A stretch of DNA of 64,000 nucleotides from an uncultured Clostridia bacterium (GCA_946537885.1 CAMNGC010000010.1:1-64000); one strand, 5' to 3'; positions 34,608-44,936 are shown, counted from the stretch's first letter. Translations and numbers: made by a program. Notes: generated by a model from the sequence alone, not told the origin.

Positions 34608-35666
34608 TCAGTTGTCAGAACCTCCGTCAACTGCCTTGTCAGCATCAGACTTGTCTTCCGTCATATCCTGAGCTACAGGATCTTCTGCATCTTCCTCGTC
34701 GGCAGGGACAGCCTCTCCGATCTCATCAGGCATCTTATCCCCTTCTCCATCTTCGGCTTGCGCCGGTGCGATGACGGGTCCATCAGAGATCACCGTCTCA
34801 TTAGCGAAAAACTTCGCGGGGATCTCCTTACGCTCGTAGTTCTTCAAATGAGCTACAAGTATATAAACCAGTCCGCCGATCACCAAAAGAAGTGACAGGA
34901 GCTGAGATGTTCTGATGTTTGTTGAACCGATATAGAGCGAATCAGTCCTTAAGCCTTCGATAAGGAATCTGAAGGCGCCGTAAACGATCATATAGACAGC
35001 GGTCGTCTCGAAAGCGTGCTTACTTCTCTTTCTTACCCGGAGCAGGATAATAAACAAAGCGAGATCTACGATCGATTCGTAAAGGAATGTGGGATGAACA
35101 GGCATCGTGCTGTCAAGGTCCGGACAGTGCTTCTCGAGATAAGCTGAGACCTTGCTGCTTGTCATACCCCATGGGAGCTTGGTCGTCGTACCGAAAGCTT
35201 CCTGATTGAAGAAATTTCCCCAGCGGCCGATAGCCTGGCCCAAGGCGATATAAGGAATACAATAGTCAGCGCATGTTGTAAAAGGAATCTTACGGATACG
35301 GGTCATTATGAAGGCCCCAAGGAAGGCTCCGAGGATACCGCCGTAGACAGCAAGTCCTCCGGATCTTGTATCAAAGATCCTTTTAAGGTCGCCCGAATAA
35401 TAATCCCATTCGCAGAGAACATAATAAAGCCTTGCTCCAACGATCGCCGAAGGAAGCGACACCAATAGGATATCGTAGACCAGATCCGAGGGAAAATTAT
35501 TCTTTCTTGCATGTTTGATCGCCAGAATAACGCATAGGACCATACCAAGCGCTATCAGTAAGCCGTACCAATATACTTCAAGTCCTCCGATCTTAAACGC
35601 CACATCATTGATCGTCACATCGGCATCCATCTCGGGAAAGCTGACTTTTACTTTATCATAATTCAT
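34608..35666 (-). CDS. lgt: Prolipoprotein diacylglyceryl transferase
   Basis: 352 residues from the ATG at 35666 (AGAGGTAAAAGGT upstream); 54 nt separate it from ribF. Seven membrane segments and the Lgt signature GRWGNFFNQEAFG are visible. It transfers diacylglycerol to the lipobox Cys of prolipoproteins such as the several encoded in this window. The C-terminal 70 residues (after KNYERKEIP) are a long acidic Asp/Glu-rich cytoplasmic tail, unusual in length for Lgt. Confidence 0.92.
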   Translation of the reverse strand: MNYDKVKVSFPEMDADVTINDVAFKIGGLEVYWYGLLIALGMVLCVILAIKHARKNNFPSDLVYDILLVSLPSAIVGARLYYVLCEWDYYSGDLKRIFDTRSGGLAVYGGILGAFLGAFIMTRIRKIPFTTCADYCIPYIALGQAIGRWGNFFNQEAFGTTTKLPWGMTSSKVSAYLEKHCPDLDSTMPVHPTFLYESIVDLALFIILLRVRKRSKHAFETTAVYMIVYGAFRFLIEGLRTDSLYIGSTNIRTSQLLSLLLVIGGLVYILVAHLKNYERKEIPAKFFANETVISDGPVIAPAQAEDGEGDKMPDEIGEAVPADEEDAEDPVAQDMTEDKSDADKAVDGGSDN

Positions 35667-35719
35667 ACCTTTTACCTCTGTTTGTATGTCTTTTGACCAT
35701 AGGCTATGATACCACAGCA

Positions 35720-36664
35720 CTAATTAAAATTCTCACTGATATATGCGGCAGCTTCCGCCTTATTTGCCTCTACCGCCAGACGCAGGTCTTCTTCACTCGC
35801 GAAGCGTGTCTCACTTCTCAGGAAATGAAGCAGTTCAACACGGATCCTGGCGCCGTAGATATTCTCATCAAAATCGAAAATAAAGGTCTCGGCTATATCT
35901 GCCCCCTCACTTTCCACAGTCGGACGTCTTCCAACATTAGTAACACCGTAGAGCACCCTGTTTCCAAGTCTTATACGGGACACATATACACCTCTTTTTA
36001 CAATAGCCTTTGTCTCCGGTATCAGGACATTAACAGTAGGAAATCCAAGTTTACGCCCTAATTGCCTGCCTCTTATGACCTGCCCTTCATAGCTGAAGGG
36101 ACGTCCGCCGCACAAGTCGGTGTATAGATCCATATCCCCACTCTCGATACATTCCCTGAGCCAGGTCGATGCGATCCTTCTGCCGCTCGTATCGTCAGTT
36201 TTATCCGGGATGATCTTATAATCGATTTCAGCCTTCTCACACATACTGCGGAGTAGTTCTGTATCACCTCCGGCATCCTTACCGAAGCGATAGTCTTCTC
36301 CGGTGAATACTGCCGCTGCCCCCATCCTTTGTATGAGCATATCTCTGACAAAATCTTCAGGCGCCATATCTCTGACTTTCTCGTAATCGAGTATGATCAG
36401 CTCCTCTACGCCCATATCCGAGAGGATCTCAAGCCTGTCGTTGATGTCAGTCATCAGTCTGCCGTCATTCTTCGGGAAGTTGACAAAAGTCTGAACTGCC
36501 GCAACAAGCCCTCTGCCGCGCGCAGTCCTTACCATCTTCTTTATTATCTCCGTATGCCCCTGATGAAGGCCGTCAAAGTAGCCCAAAGCTACCGCTCTGC
36601 CATAGGGCAGAAAGGCCATGCTGTCAGGATAGACTTTTACGGTTCCGTTAATCATCTGTCGCAA
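35720..36664 (-). CDS. ribF: Bifunctional riboflavin kinase / FAD synthetase
   Basis: 314 residues (start TTG at 36664 with AAAGG upstream, or ATG at 36655). The N-terminal FAD synthetase domain has ALGYFDGLHQGHTEI (nucleotidyltransferase GxxHxGH-type site); the C-terminal riboflavin kinase domain has GRQLGRKLGFPTVNV. Converts riboflavin to FMN and FAD. Overlaps the truB end by 17 nt, a common ribosome-maturation operon order. Confidence 0.92.
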   Translation of the reverse strand: MRQMINGTVKVYPDSMAFLPYGRAVALGYFDGLHQGHTEIIKKMVRTARGRGLVAAVQTFVNFPKNDGRLMTDINDRLEILSDMGVEELIILDYEKVRDMAPEDFVRDMLIQRMGAAAVFTGEDYRFGKDAGGDTELLRSMCEKAEIDYKIIPDKTDDTSGRRIASTWLRECIESGDMDLYTDLCGGRPFSYEGQVIRGRQLGRKLGFPTVNVLIPETKAIVKRGVYVSRIRLGNRVLYGVTNVGRRPTVESEGADIAETFIFDFDENIYGARIRVELLHFLRSETRFASEEDLRLAVEANKAEAAAYISENFN

Positions 36665-37613
36665 GCATCCTTTCGATGCGCAGGAGCTTCCTGCCGTTCT
36701 CCATGGCGGTGTACATTACCGCCGTGACGCGACCTTCATAGAGGGCGCGGTATTTTGTTGTGCCGATGTCATTTTCGAGCAGTTCATTCATATGCGAATC
36801 AGCCGGTATCTTGCGTCCCAGCCTCACATCCTTATACTCACTGTCACTTAGCATGATCTTCGGCATATAATCCAATGTTATCTCAGGATCAGCCATAAAA
36901 GACCAATCACCGCTGTCTGCCATTGTCTTAAGCTCTTCTTCGCTATATGCATCTTCAACGCGAAAAGGCCCGCAGCTCATGCGTCTTAAGCTGTCAGCAT
37001 ATGCCCCGAATCCGCTCATTTTCCCTATATCATCGCAGATCGTCCTGATATAGGTACCTTTGGAACATTCTACGGTAAAATCCGCCTCGAAAGTATCTTC
37101 CCTTCTTCTGATCTCGTTGATCGTAATAGAGAATATCTTAACCTTATGAGGCTTAAGCTCCACTTCATCGCCCTTTCGAGCCAGCTCATATGCCTTGCGG
37201 CCATTGATCTTTTTGGCAGAAAACTTAGGCGGCATCTGTTCAGTTATCAAAGCTTCTTGCTCGAAAAGCTCTCTTATTGACTTATAATCCTCTGCCTCAA
37301 GCTTTTCCAACTCATCAGCCGTGGGCATGCGCCCCCCTGTCACTTCGCCGTCACGATCCATACTGTCGGTACTCTTACCGAAGACCGCCACACACCTGTA
37401 GGATTTATCAAAATCATCAGCATAACGAACGAACCTGAGGGCTTTGCCGGTATAAACAGGCAAAAGCCCCGTTGCAAAAGGATCCAATGTCCCGTGATGA
37501 CCGACTTTCTTTGTTCCAAGCAGCTTCTTGACATAAGAATCCACATTCATGGAAGTGATACCGGGCTTCTTATCTATCAATATAAGACCTGATCGGGAGT
37601 CACTAAGATTCAT
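36648..37613 (-). CDS. truB: tRNA pseudouridine-55 synthase
   Basis: 321 residues. The catalytic Asp lies in HGTLDPFATGLLPV and KINGRKAYELARKGDEVEL is the second TruB signature. The C-terminus carries a PUA-like extension. It makes pseudouridine 55 in the T-loop of tRNAs. Start overlaps the nrnA stop by 4 nt. Confidence 0.93.
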   Translation of the reverse strand: MNLSDSRSGLILIDKKPGITSMNVDSYVKKLLGTKKVGHHGTLDPFATGLLPVYTGKALRFVRYADDFDKSYRCVAVFGKSTDSMDRDGEVTGGRMPTADELEKLEAEDYKSIRELFEQEALITEQMPPKFSAKKINGRKAYELARKGDEVELKPHKVKIFSITINEIRRREDTFEADFTVECSKGTYIRTICDDIGKMSGFGAYADSLRRMSCGPFRVEDAYSEEELKTMADSGDWSFMADPEITLDYMPKIMLSDSEYKDVRLGRKIPADSHMNELLENDIGTTKYRALYEGRVTAVMYTAMENGRKLLRIERMLATDD

Positions 37614-38641
37614 AAAAGCTTATTCACCCTGTCCGTTATCTCGTCTCTTAGCTCATCTAACTGCCGGTCTTTAACCGTAAAACCGGCAGCTCTCACATGT
37701 CCGCCACCGCCGTAAGACTCGGCAAAAACAGAACAGTCAAAGCTCTCTTTAGACCTCAGGTTGGCTCTTATTGCGCCATCCTCCGTCTGTCTTAGGACAA
37801 CGGCCAGTTCAACGCCCTCGATATCACGAAGTCTCGAAACTACATCAGCTACTTCGTCGCGACCTGCTCCGAATCTGCTGAACATATCGTTGTCGATACA
37901 AGTAATCGCCAGCTTCCCGTTAAGGAGCAAGGATGCATTGACGCAGGCAGCGTTCGAGATAAAGAACTCACTCGGCATCTTACGGTCGAACTGGTAGTAG
38001 CAGATGATCGCCACATCGGCTCCAAGCTCCATCAGCTCCCCTGCAACGATCAGGGTCTCTGGCGAAGTATTACGATAAGTGAACCTTCCCGTATCGGTAA
38101 CGATGCCCATCAGGAGGCATTCAGCAGTCCTTTTATCGATCAGCTCTTCGACAGGGATGCCCTTTATATCAGCAAGGGAAACAGCTGTATAGTAGCATAG
38201 CTCACAGGCAGAAGATGCTTCCGGCCTGATCCACATATTCTCACCCTTGAGTTTTACGCTGGCATGATGATCTATGATCAGCTTGTCGGGACAGGCATCA
38301 TAGATCTCGCCGCAATCTCCCATACGGTGTCCCTCTGAACAATCCACGGCGAAAGCAATGGCGCAGTCACGATCCTCCTCATTTTCCAACGGGAAAACAA
38401 GAAGATCATCAACGCTCAGGAAAGCCATATTATCCGGCAAACGTTCGGGCATCGCCACATAGGCCTCTGCACCGAGTTTTCTCAGCAGGCTTACCAGAGA
38501 ACAGGATGATCCGATACAGTCACCGTCAACGCTCTTGTGCGGAAACACAAGGATCCGGCTGCCGGATTCTGTCGCCCTCTTGGCGGCCTCGACCATCTGC
38601 CGGGCCATCCTCAAAGCATCATTCCTGTATATTTCCTTCAT
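37610..38641 (-). CDS. nrnA: DHH-family nanoRNase / pAp phosphatase
   Basis: 343 residues. DHH motifs are visible: DGDCIGSS, the DHH triad in IIDHHAS and the C-terminal DHHA1 GGGHVRAAG. Family members degrade 2-5 nt RNAs and dephosphorylate 3'-phosphoadenosine 5'-phosphate. Its ATG lies within the last 23 nt of rbfA, with GAAGGAG upstream. Conserved between rbfA and truB in Firmicutes. Confidence 0.9.
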   Translation of the reverse strand: MKEIYRNDALRMARQMVEAAKRATESGSRILVFPHKSVDGDCIGSSCSLVSLLRKLGAEAYVAMPERLPDNMAFLSVDDLLVFPLENEEDRDCAIAFAVDCSEGHRMGDCGEIYDACPDKLIIDHHASVKLKGENMWIRPEASSACELCYYTAVSLADIKGIPVEELIDKRTAECLLMGIVTDTGRFTYRNTSPETLIVAGELMELGADVAIICYYQFDRKMPSEFFISNAACVNASLLLNGKLAITCIDNDMFSRFGAGRDEVADVVSRLRDIEGVELAVVLRQTEDGAIRANLRSKESFDCSVFAESYGGGGHVRAAGFTVKDRQLDELRDEITDRVNKLL

Positions 38642-39041
38642 CAGTTGCTTCTCCTTCTTCTGCTGTCAGTCCGAGCTCGCGTCTCCTGACTTCGTCATCA
38701 TGGAGAGTGCGGTCAATAAGGTCGTTCATCCTCGCTGCATCCTCCAGCGAATTATCCGCCTCGAAATGCAGCTCGGGAGCGACTCGCAAGTTGATCTGCT
38801 TGCACATCTCACGTCTGATAAAGCCTTTGGCGTGCTCAATTGCATCCATACAGCCCTTCTTTGTAGCCTGATCTCCGTAAACGGAAACATAGGCCGTGGC
38901 ATGCGTAAGATCGGATGACATCTTAACGGATGTCACCGATGTAAGGAAAGGGATCCGGGGATCCTTGACCTTATTGGATATGATGTCGGATAGGACTTTC
39001 TGCATCTCATCTCCGACAATTGCCGCTCTGTTACGACGCAT
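38619..39041 (-). CDS. rbfA: 30S ribosome-binding factor A
   Basis: 140 residues from the ATG at 39041 (AAAGGAAG upstream); a TTG six codons earlier is less likely. The KH-like fold signatures KVKDPRI, VKMSSDLTHATAYVSVYG and LRVAPELHFEAD are typical. It helps 16S rRNA 5'-end processing and late 30S assembly. Follows infB as in most bacteria. Acidic C-terminal tail. Confidence 0.93.
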   Translation of the reverse strand: MRRNRAAIVGDEMQKVLSDIISNKVKDPRIPFLTSVTSVKMSSDLTHATAYVSVYGDQATKKGCMDAIEHAKGFIRREMCKQINLRVAPELHFEADNSLEDAARMNDLIDRTLHDDEVRRRELGLTAEEGEATDEGNIQE

Positions 39042-39064
39042 AATCTGTCTTCCTTTCAAAGCTA

Positions 39065-41866
39065 TCAGGTCCTTGCGACCTCACGGATCTCATAAGCCTC
39101 GATGATGTCACCGATCTTGATGTCGTTATAGTTCTCGATAGAAAGACCACACTCATAACCTGTGTTTACTTCCTTAACGGCATCCTTCATCCTCTGGAGT
39201 GATCCGAGGTGACCGGTGTAAACGACAACATCGTCTCTTACGACACGAACATCGCTGTTACGAGTAATCTTACCGTCGAGTACATAGGCGCCTCCGATGG
39301 TACCTACGCCGCTTACCTTGAAGAGCTCTCTGATCTCAACATGACCGAGCACAACTTCCTCGAGTGTAGGAGCAAGCATACCCTTCATGGCATTTTCGAC
39401 ATCCTCGATAGCGTTATAGATGACGCTGTAAAGTCTGATATCAACATTTACTTCCTTGGCCATCTCGGTAATGATCGCGTTAGGACGTACGTTAAATCCG
39501 ATGATGATGGCGTCTGATACATCAGCAAGCGTCACATCCGACTCGTTGATGGCACCGACGGCACCATGGATTACCTTAACTCTTACCTCGTCATTACTGA
39601 GCTTCTCAAGCGACTGAATAACAGCCTCAACAGAACCCTGAACGTCCGCCTTAACGATAAGGTTGAGATCCTTAACATCACCTGCAGCGATATTGGCGGC
39701 AAGTGTCTCAAGGCTCATTCTGGAGCTCTTATGCATATGATCCTCACGCTGCTTGATCTTACGCTTCTCTACAAGCTGACGAACAACCTTATCATCCTTA
39801 CCTGTAACATCATAAAGTGTCTCGCCGGCCTCAGGTACTTCAGGAAGTCCCAAGATCTCGACAGGAATTGAAGGTCCGGCCTTCTTGATCTCGCTGCCCT
39901 TGTCGTCATACATGGCACGGATATTACCCAGCATGGCGCCGCAGACAACGCTGCTGCCGTGCTTCAGAGTACCCTGCTGAACAAGGACTGTAGCAACAGG
40001 ACCGCGGTTCTTGTCAAGCTTGGCCTCGATAACGGTACCCTTTGCCTGTGCCGTAGGATCCGCCTTAAGCTCAAGAACATCCGCAGTGAGAAGTACCATC
40101 TCGAGCAGATCGTCAATACCCTGTCCCTGCTTGGCGCTAACCGGAACCATAATAGTAGAACCGCCCCACTCCTCAGGGATCAATTCATAATTGGAAAGCT
40201 CCTGCTTAACCTTATCGATATTGGCGCCGGGCTTATCTATCTTGTTGATCGCTACGATGATCTCCGTATTAGCTGCTTTGGCGTGGTTAATAGCCTCGAT
40301 CGTCTGAGGCATGACACCGTCGTCAGCCGCTACAACAAGGATAGCAATATCTGTTACCTGAGCACCACGGGCACGCATTGTCGTAAAAGCTTCATGACCC
40401 GGAGTATCAAGGAATGTGATCTGTCTGCCTTTAAGTCTTACCGTATAAGCACCGATGTGCTGTGTGATACCGCCGGCTTCACCTGATACAACGGAGGTTG
40501 CTCTGATGCGGTCAAGGAGCGAAGTCTTACCATGGTCAACGTGACCCATAACAACAACGACCGGAGGTCTCTGCTTAAGTTCGCCTGTTTCAGTCTCCTC
40601 CTCGAAAAGGATATCTTCCTCCGTAACTTCCGTAATAGGCGTGGCATTGATGCCGAAAGCATCTGCCAGCAGGCAGGCTGTATCAAAATCGAGCTCCTGA
40701 TTGATGGTAGCAAGCATTCCAAGCTTCATCAACTCCTTGATAACATCTGCGCTCTTCTTGCCGATACCCTCTGCAAATTCCTTTACGGTAATAAAAGGAG
40801 GCAGCTGGATATCTGTTATCGTCTGCTCTACAACCGGTGCGGCGCTGAAGGAATTCTTCTTTTTCTTCTTGCGGCCGTATGAATAATCATCATAATCTCC
40901 GTCCTCAGAGATCCTTCCGCTGAACTGGGAATTCTTGTTCTTCATCCTGCGATCATTGCCGTTACCGCCCTTGGCATTGTCACGGCTGTCATACTGACGC
41001 TTCTCGATGGCATTACGTTCAACGAAATTAGCCCTGCTCTTTCTTACCTCATCTACGGGAGTATCAGTCTTGGGCTTAGAAGCTTTCCTGGGTTGCTGCT
41101 TTGTATTAGGTTCATCATCCTTATCCTTTGCAAAAGCGCCTCCGCCATTACCGCCTCTATTCTGGTATCCGCCGCCACGGCCGCCGTTCGCGCCGTTACC
41201 GCCGCGGTTCTGATAAGAGCCTCTTCCTGATGCAGCGCCTGCTCCATTACGATTACCGTAACGATTATTTCTATTATCGGAGATCACGGTAGAACTCCTT
41301 ATTGTCTCAGGCATAGCAACAACAGCGGAAGAAATCTTACGCTTATCTATAACGGGTGTCTCATTTTTGGCGGGAGCTTTATTCTCGCTCTCGGGCCTCT
41401 TTACTTCCTTTTCCTTCTTCTCCGGAGCGGACTCAGGCTTAGAAACTTCCGTCTTCTCACTCTTAACTGCAGGCTTCTTCTCAGCTGCACTGTTTTCCTT
41501 AACTTCAGTCTTGGGAGCAGCTTTCTTCTCGACAGGCTTTTCCTCTTTTACTTCTGTCTTAGGAGTCTGTTCTACGGGAGCAGCAGTCTTTTTCTCCTCT
41601 TTCTTAGTCTCAGCAGGTTTATTCTCCTTCTTGGGAGCTTCCGTTTCAGCCTTTTTTACCGTCTTGGCAGGAGCTTTCTCGGCAGGAGCAGGTTTGGTCG
41701 CAGGGGCGGCCGCTTTTTCTGCTGTAGTCTTCTTCTCGGCAACAGCTGCATCGGCTGACGAATCAGTCTTCTTCTTATGCACTCTCCTTATCTTAAGCTC
41801 CTTATTACCGGACACTCCGCCCATTATTATCTGAGGCTGTTTATTGTTATCGGTGTTATCACTCAT
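39065..41866 (-). CDS. infB: Translation initiation factor IF-2
   Basis: 933 residues. Residues 1-185 are a low-complexity Lys/Ala/Glu/Pro stretch; about 200-250 is a Gly/Asn/Arg-rich block (repeats of [12 protein letters not shown] type). The IF2 N domain follows, then the GTPase with GHVDHGKT at 441-448, DTPGHEA and NKIDKP, and the C1/C2 domains that bind fMet-tRNA. Begins at the ylxQ stop (shared base). Confidence 0.95.
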   Translation of the reverse strand: MSDNTDNNKQPQIIMGGVSGNKELKIRRVHKKKTDSSADAAVAEKKTTAEKAAAPATKPAPAEKAPAKTVKKAETEAPKKENKPAETKKEEKKTAAPVEQTPKTEVKEEKPVEKKAAPKTEVKENSAAEKKPAVKSEKTEVSKPESAPEKKEKEVKRPESENKAPAKNETPVIDKRKISSAVVAMPETIRSSTVISDNRNNRYGNRNGAGAASGRGSYQNRGGNGANGGRGGGYQNRGGNGGGAFAKDKDDEPNTKQQPRKASKPKTDTPVDEVRKSRANFVERNAIEKRQYDSRDNAKGGNGNDRRMKNKNSQFSGRISEDGDYDDYSYGRKKKKKNSFSAAPVVEQTITDIQLPPFITVKEFAEGIGKKSADVIKELMKLGMLATINQELDFDTACLLADAFGINATPITEVTEEDILFEEETETGELKQRPPVVVVMGHVDHGKTSLLDRIRATSVVSGEAGGITQHIGAYTVRLKGRQITFLDTPGHEAFTTMRARGAQVTDIAILVVAADDGVMPQTIEAINHAKAANTEIIVAINKIDKPGANIDKVKQELSNYELIPEEWGGSTIMVPVSAKQGQGIDDLLEMVLLTADVLELKADPTAQAKGTVIEAKLDKNRGPVATVLVQQGTLKHGSSVVCGAMLGNIRAMYDDKGSEIKKAGPSIPVEILGLPEVPEAGETLYDVTGKDDKVVRQLVEKRKIKQREDHMHKSSRMSLETLAANIAAGDVKDLNLIVKADVQGSVEAVIQSLEKLSNDEVRVKVIHGAVGAINESDVTLADVSDAIIIGFNVRPNAIITEMAKEVNVDIRLYSVIYNAIEDVENAMKGMLAPTLEEVVLGHVEIRELFKVSGVGTIGGAYVLDGKITRNSDVRVVRDDVVVYTGHLGSLQRMKDAVKEVNTGYECGLSIENYNDIKIGDIIEAYEIREVART

Positions 41867-42207
41867 TAACTTTCTTCCTCCGTATCATCGTATTCTTCAA
41901 GCATTTCCGTAAGTCTCTTTGCCATTCCCTTATCGGTTATGACCAGGATCGCTCTGTCGGGTTTGCCAATCGTCATTCCCAGTTCGGCTTTGGAACCAAA
42001 GCTGAAAGCCGCAGGGAACTCACCTTCATATTTCTCTGCCAGGTTCATCAGGCTTTCTAAAGTGTTAGTCGAGATATTTTTCGAAAATATTATCAACTCA
42101 CCTCTGCCCGCTCTCAGTTCCGAAGCAACTGCATCATATCCTGATACAAGCTTACCGGCCCTCATCGCAAGTCCGATGAACCTTAAGATATCCTGCTTAC
42201 TCTTCAA
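41866..42207 (-). CDS. ylxQ: L7Ae/L30e/S12e/Gadd45-family RNA-binding protein YlxQ
   Basis: 113 residues from a TTG start at 42207, chosen because GGAGGAG lies 7 nt upstream; the upstream ATG would force a 71-nt overlap with ylx[18 protein letters not shown] is the L7Ae-family core. In Bacillus the family binds K-turn-like RNA; the exact role is unresolved. Standard position between ylxR and infB. Confidence 0.85.
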   Translation of the reverse strand: MKSKQDILRFIGLAMRAGKLVSGYDAVASELRAGRGELIIFSKNISTNTLESLMNLAEKYEGEFPAAFSFGSKAELGMTIGKPDRAILVITDKGMAKRLTEMLEEYDDTEEES

Positions 42208-42484
42208 GAGCTTTCTCCTCCGCACAAAGAGCAAGGATCTCATCAGCGAGAGCCTTAAGCTGATCATCAGTCAAGCTCTGCTTCAATCCCTTGGACAATC
42301 TGTGTGCCTTAAGCTCCGTCATTATGCAGGACTGCTGTCGGCAAAGATAGGCACCGCGTCCGGGAGCCTTGCCTGTCGGATCATAGATGATATTACCATC
42401 CTCGGATAAGACCACCCTTAACAGATCCTTCTTATTCCTGCGCTCGCGGCAGGACACACACATTCTCTGAGGTATCTTCTTCAT
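42197..42484 (-). CDS. ylxR: YlxR family nucleic-acid-binding protein
   Basis: 95 residues. The signature KIPQRMCVSCRERRNKKDLLRVV and GKAPGRGAYLCRQ match YlxR/RnpM, shown in Bacillus to bind RNase P RNA. Overlaps the nusA end by 1 nt. Confidence 0.9.
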   Translation of the reverse strand: MKKIPQRMCVSCRERRNKKDLLRVVLSEDGNIIYDPTGKAPGRGAYLCRQQSCIMTELKAHRLSKGLKQSLTDDQLKALADEILALCAEEKALEE

Positions 42485-43644
42485 CAGTTCTCACTGTCCT
42501 CTTCAACAACCGTAAACTTGTCGAGCATCATCTGCGTTGCCTCGGAAGCCTCATCGGATTCTTTCTTGATATCGATCTTGAAGCCCGTGAGCCTTGCAGC
42601 GAGACGTACATTCTGACCGCTTCTGCCGATGGCAAGTGTGAACTGTTGGTCAGGTACGATGACTTTTGCATAGTTCTCTACCGAACCGTCTTCCTTTTTG
42701 GTGATCTCAGTATCTACTCTGATGACCTTGGCAGGCTGCAGAGCCTCGCTGATAAAGAGAGCGGGATCTGCGTTCCAATCGACGATATCGATCTTCTCTC
42801 CGCCCAACTCTTCCATAATGTGCTGAACTCTTGCGCCTCTGGGACCTACGCAGGCACCCTTGGCATCAACATTCTCATCTCTGGAATAAACAGCAACCTT
42901 GGATCTTGAACCGGGTTCTCTTGATACAGCATTGATAATAACTTCACCGCTCTTGATCTCAGGAACTTCCAACTCGAAAAGCTTCTTAACCAGGTCAACG
43001 GATGTTCTGGAAAGAGTTATGGAAGGATGACCATTATGTTCTTCAACACACTGTACCAGGAACTTCATGGAGCTGCTCTGTCTGTAGACCTCACCTCTGA
43101 TCTGGCCTTCACGGGGCAGAACGGCCTCTGCTCTGTCAATATCAACATAAATATTGCGAGCATCATTACGAAGGATCGTACCTGTGGCGATCTCACCGAT
43201 CCTGCCGGAGAATTCGTCCTGGATCCTTCTATATTCAGCGTCTCTTACCTTCTGGGAGATAGCGCTCTTAGCTGCAGATGCTGCGAGTCTTCCGAGCTGG
43301 TCTACATCGATACCGATCTCGATCTCATCACCGAGTTCGATCTCGTCATCCATAGCCTTTGCTTCCTCGAAAGCGATCTCGTTATCGGGATCCATTACCT
43401 CTTCTACAACTGTAACGAGCTTATATACGAACATCTCGCCTGTCTCTCTATCGATCTCAGCCTGAACATTTTTGATCTGACTCTTATCCTTATCGCCGGC
43501 AAACTCACGTTTAAATGCAGCGACCATACCCTCCTCGATAGACTTTATAAGTACTTCCTCATCTATACCGCGCTCCTTAGCCAGAAGTCTGATAACGTCC
43601 AGCACATTCTCGCGCGGCTCCTCATTCTGTGTTTTCTTTGCCAT
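42484..43644 (-). CDS. nusA: Transcription termination/antitermination factor NusA
   Basis: 386 residues: N-terminal RNA-polymerase-binding domain (1-130), S1 domain (about 133-200, GTILRNDARNIYVDI) and two KH domains (GACVGPRGARVQ and LAIGRSGQNVRLAARLTG). No C-terminal acidic repeats, the usual Firmicutes form. It promotes pausing and intrinsic termination; see the rimP-leader terminator. Confidence 0.95.
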   Translation of the reverse strand: MAKKTQNEEPRENVLDVIRLLAKERGIDEEVLIKSIEEGMVAAFKREFAGDKDKSQIKNVQAEIDRETGEMFVYKLVTVVEEVMDPDNEIAFEEAKAMDDEIELGDEIEIGIDVDQLGRLAASAAKSAISQKVRDAEYRRIQDEFSGRIGEIATGTILRNDARNIYVDIDRAEAVLPREGQIRGEVYRQSSSMKFLVQCVEEHNGHPSITLSRTSVDLVKKLFELEVPEIKSGEVIINAVSREPGSRSKVAVYSRDENVDAKGACVGPRGARVQHIMEELGGEKIDIVDWNADPALFISEALQPAKVIRVDTEITKKEDGSVENYAKVIVPDQQFTLAIGRSGQNVRLAARLTGFKIDIKKESDEASEATQMMLDKFTVVEEDSEN

Positions 43645-43677
43645 TTTCTTATCCTCCTTAAATTATTTACTTTGTAA

Positions 43678-44142
43678 TTAGAATTCTATATGCCTTGTTG
43701 CCTTGGCAATGTCTTTATACTCTACTCTGATGTTTGTTCCGTCCTCTGCCGTAAGAACAACTGCCTCTTCTTCACCTGAAGCTATAGTTGCAACAAATGT
43801 CTTGCCCTGATCAATAGCCTTGAAGAGTGTAACATCAAGCTTCTCACCCTCGTATCTTCTATAGTCAGCGGCTGTAGTCAAAGGTCTCGTAAGCCCCGGA
43901 CTGGACACTTCGAAATAATCTGCATCATGCTTAAGCTGTTCATCAAAGATCGGATCGATCACCCTCGTGAACTCCTCACATTCGTCAATGCCGATACCGC
44001 CTTTACGGTCAATAAAGAGCCTTAGGAACATATCCGGCCCTTCTTTCTTATACTCGGCATCCACCAGCTCAAGTCCCATCTGTTCGGCTACCGGCTTAGC
44101 AATATCAAAGGCCGCCTGCGCCGTCTTGGATCTTCCTGCCAT
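43678..44142 (-). CDS. rimP: Ribosome maturation factor RimP
   Basis: 154 residues. N-terminal domain with LVDAEYKKEGPDMFLRLFIDRKGGIGIDEC and VSSPGLTRPL, the RimP signature. Needed for 30S maturation. First gene of the operon; AGGAGG lies 6-11 nt before the ATG and directly abuts the U-tract of the leader terminator. Confidence 0.93.
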   Translation of the reverse strand: MAGRSKTAQAAFDIAKPVAEQMGLELVDAEYKKEGPDMFLRLFIDRKGGIGIDECEEFTRVIDPIFDEQLKHDADYFEVSSPGLTRPLTTAADYRRYEGEKLDVTLFKAIDQGKTFVATIASGEEEAVVLTAEDGTNIRVEYKDIAKATRHIEF

Positions 44143-44160
44143 CTCTCCTCCTTACAAAAA

Positions 44161-44185
44161 CAAAAAACGGACTCAAGAGCCCGTT
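44161..44185 (-). terminator. Intrinsic terminator in the rimP-nusA leader
   Basis: Minus-strand 8-bp stem AACGGGCT/AGTCCGTT with a CUUG loop followed by TTTTTTGTTTTT. It lies between the promoter (44214-44242) and the rimP ribosome site, so transcripts must read through it. In Bacillus subtilis a NusA-dependent leader terminator controls the same operon. Confidence 0.8.
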
Positions 44186-44213
44186 CAGCGATGTAAATAT
44201 CTAGAACACATCA

Positions 44214-44242
44214 ATCTTAACACAATGAGTGTAGTTAGGCAA
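44214..44242 (-). promoter_or_regulatory. Promoter of the rimP-nusA-infB operon
   Basis: Minus-strand TTGCCT (44237-44242), 17-bp spacer, TAAGAT (44214-44219), placing the start about 65 nt before the rimP ATG. Confidence 0.6.
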
Positions 44243-44381
44243 ACCTTTTCGAATTATGTATATTTTGACCAAAACAGATAAATATTTTTGTCAGTTTACT
44301 ATTCAAATTATACTGTAATTAAAGTAAAATAGATTTATCCAGTAATCCAATGGATAGTTTGTAACCAAAGGAGAATAAATT

Positions 44382-44789
44382 ATGATCAAGATTATTGCAG
44401 GTGAGAAGGGTACGGGAAAGACCGCCAGACTTGTTGAGGACATCAACAATGTGGCTACAACAGATACCAATGTAGTATGTATCGAGAGCGGCAACAGACT
44501 GGATCAGCTTATTAAGTACAGCGTCCGTCTCGTTAATATCAAAGAATATCCGGTAAAGGGATACGATCAGCTTCTCGCTTTTATCGGCGGTATCTGTTCC
44601 AAGGACTATGATCTTACACACATTTATATTGACAGTATATATAAGGTAGCCGGTGACGATTCAGTCGCTAATCTCGAAGCCTTTGTGAATTCACTTGATC
44701 AGTTCACTAAGGATACACCCATTACGATATCCATCTTCCTGAGCGGTTCTCTCGACTCCCTCACAGACGGGATCAAGAAGTTTATCTGA
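44382..44789 (+). CDS. Small P-loop NTPase-like protein
   Basis: 135 residues with Walker A GEKGTGKT at residues 7-14 and a hydrophobic strand THIYIDSIYK that may serve as Walker B. It is half the size of usual P-loop kinases and lacks further signatures; similar clostridial proteins are loosely annotated as ATP-binding. AAAGGAG before the ATG, single-gene unit with its own terminator. Function unknown. Confidence 0.7.
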   Translation: MIKIIAGEKGTGKTARLVEDINNVATTDTNVVCIESGNRLDQLIKYSVRLVNIKEYPVKGYDQLLAFIGGICSKDYDLTHIYIDSIYKVAGDDSVANLEAFVNSLDQFTKDTPITISIFLSGSLDSLTDGIKKFI

Positions 44790-44810
44790 GTTAATATCTT
44801 GAGAACACAG

Positions 44811-44857
44811 GGCTGTTCCTTCGGGGACAGCCTTCTTACTTGCTCTTTTTATTTTTT
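44811..44857 (+). terminator. Terminator after the P-loop gene
   Basis: 9-bp stem GGCTGTTCC/GGGACAGCC with a TTCG loop, then a T-rich tract ending in TTTTTTT. Confidence 0.8.
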
Positions 44858-44936
44858 TGTAATTTAACGGAAACTTACTGTAATAAGACTTAATGTATCA
44901 TTAAATTACTAAATATATTTTACGGAGGGTACCATT

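Noticed and set aside
41367-41834. Ser/Phe-rich plus-strand ORF opposite infB
   Set aside because: Shadow of the Lys/Ala/Glu-rich IF-2 N-terminus.
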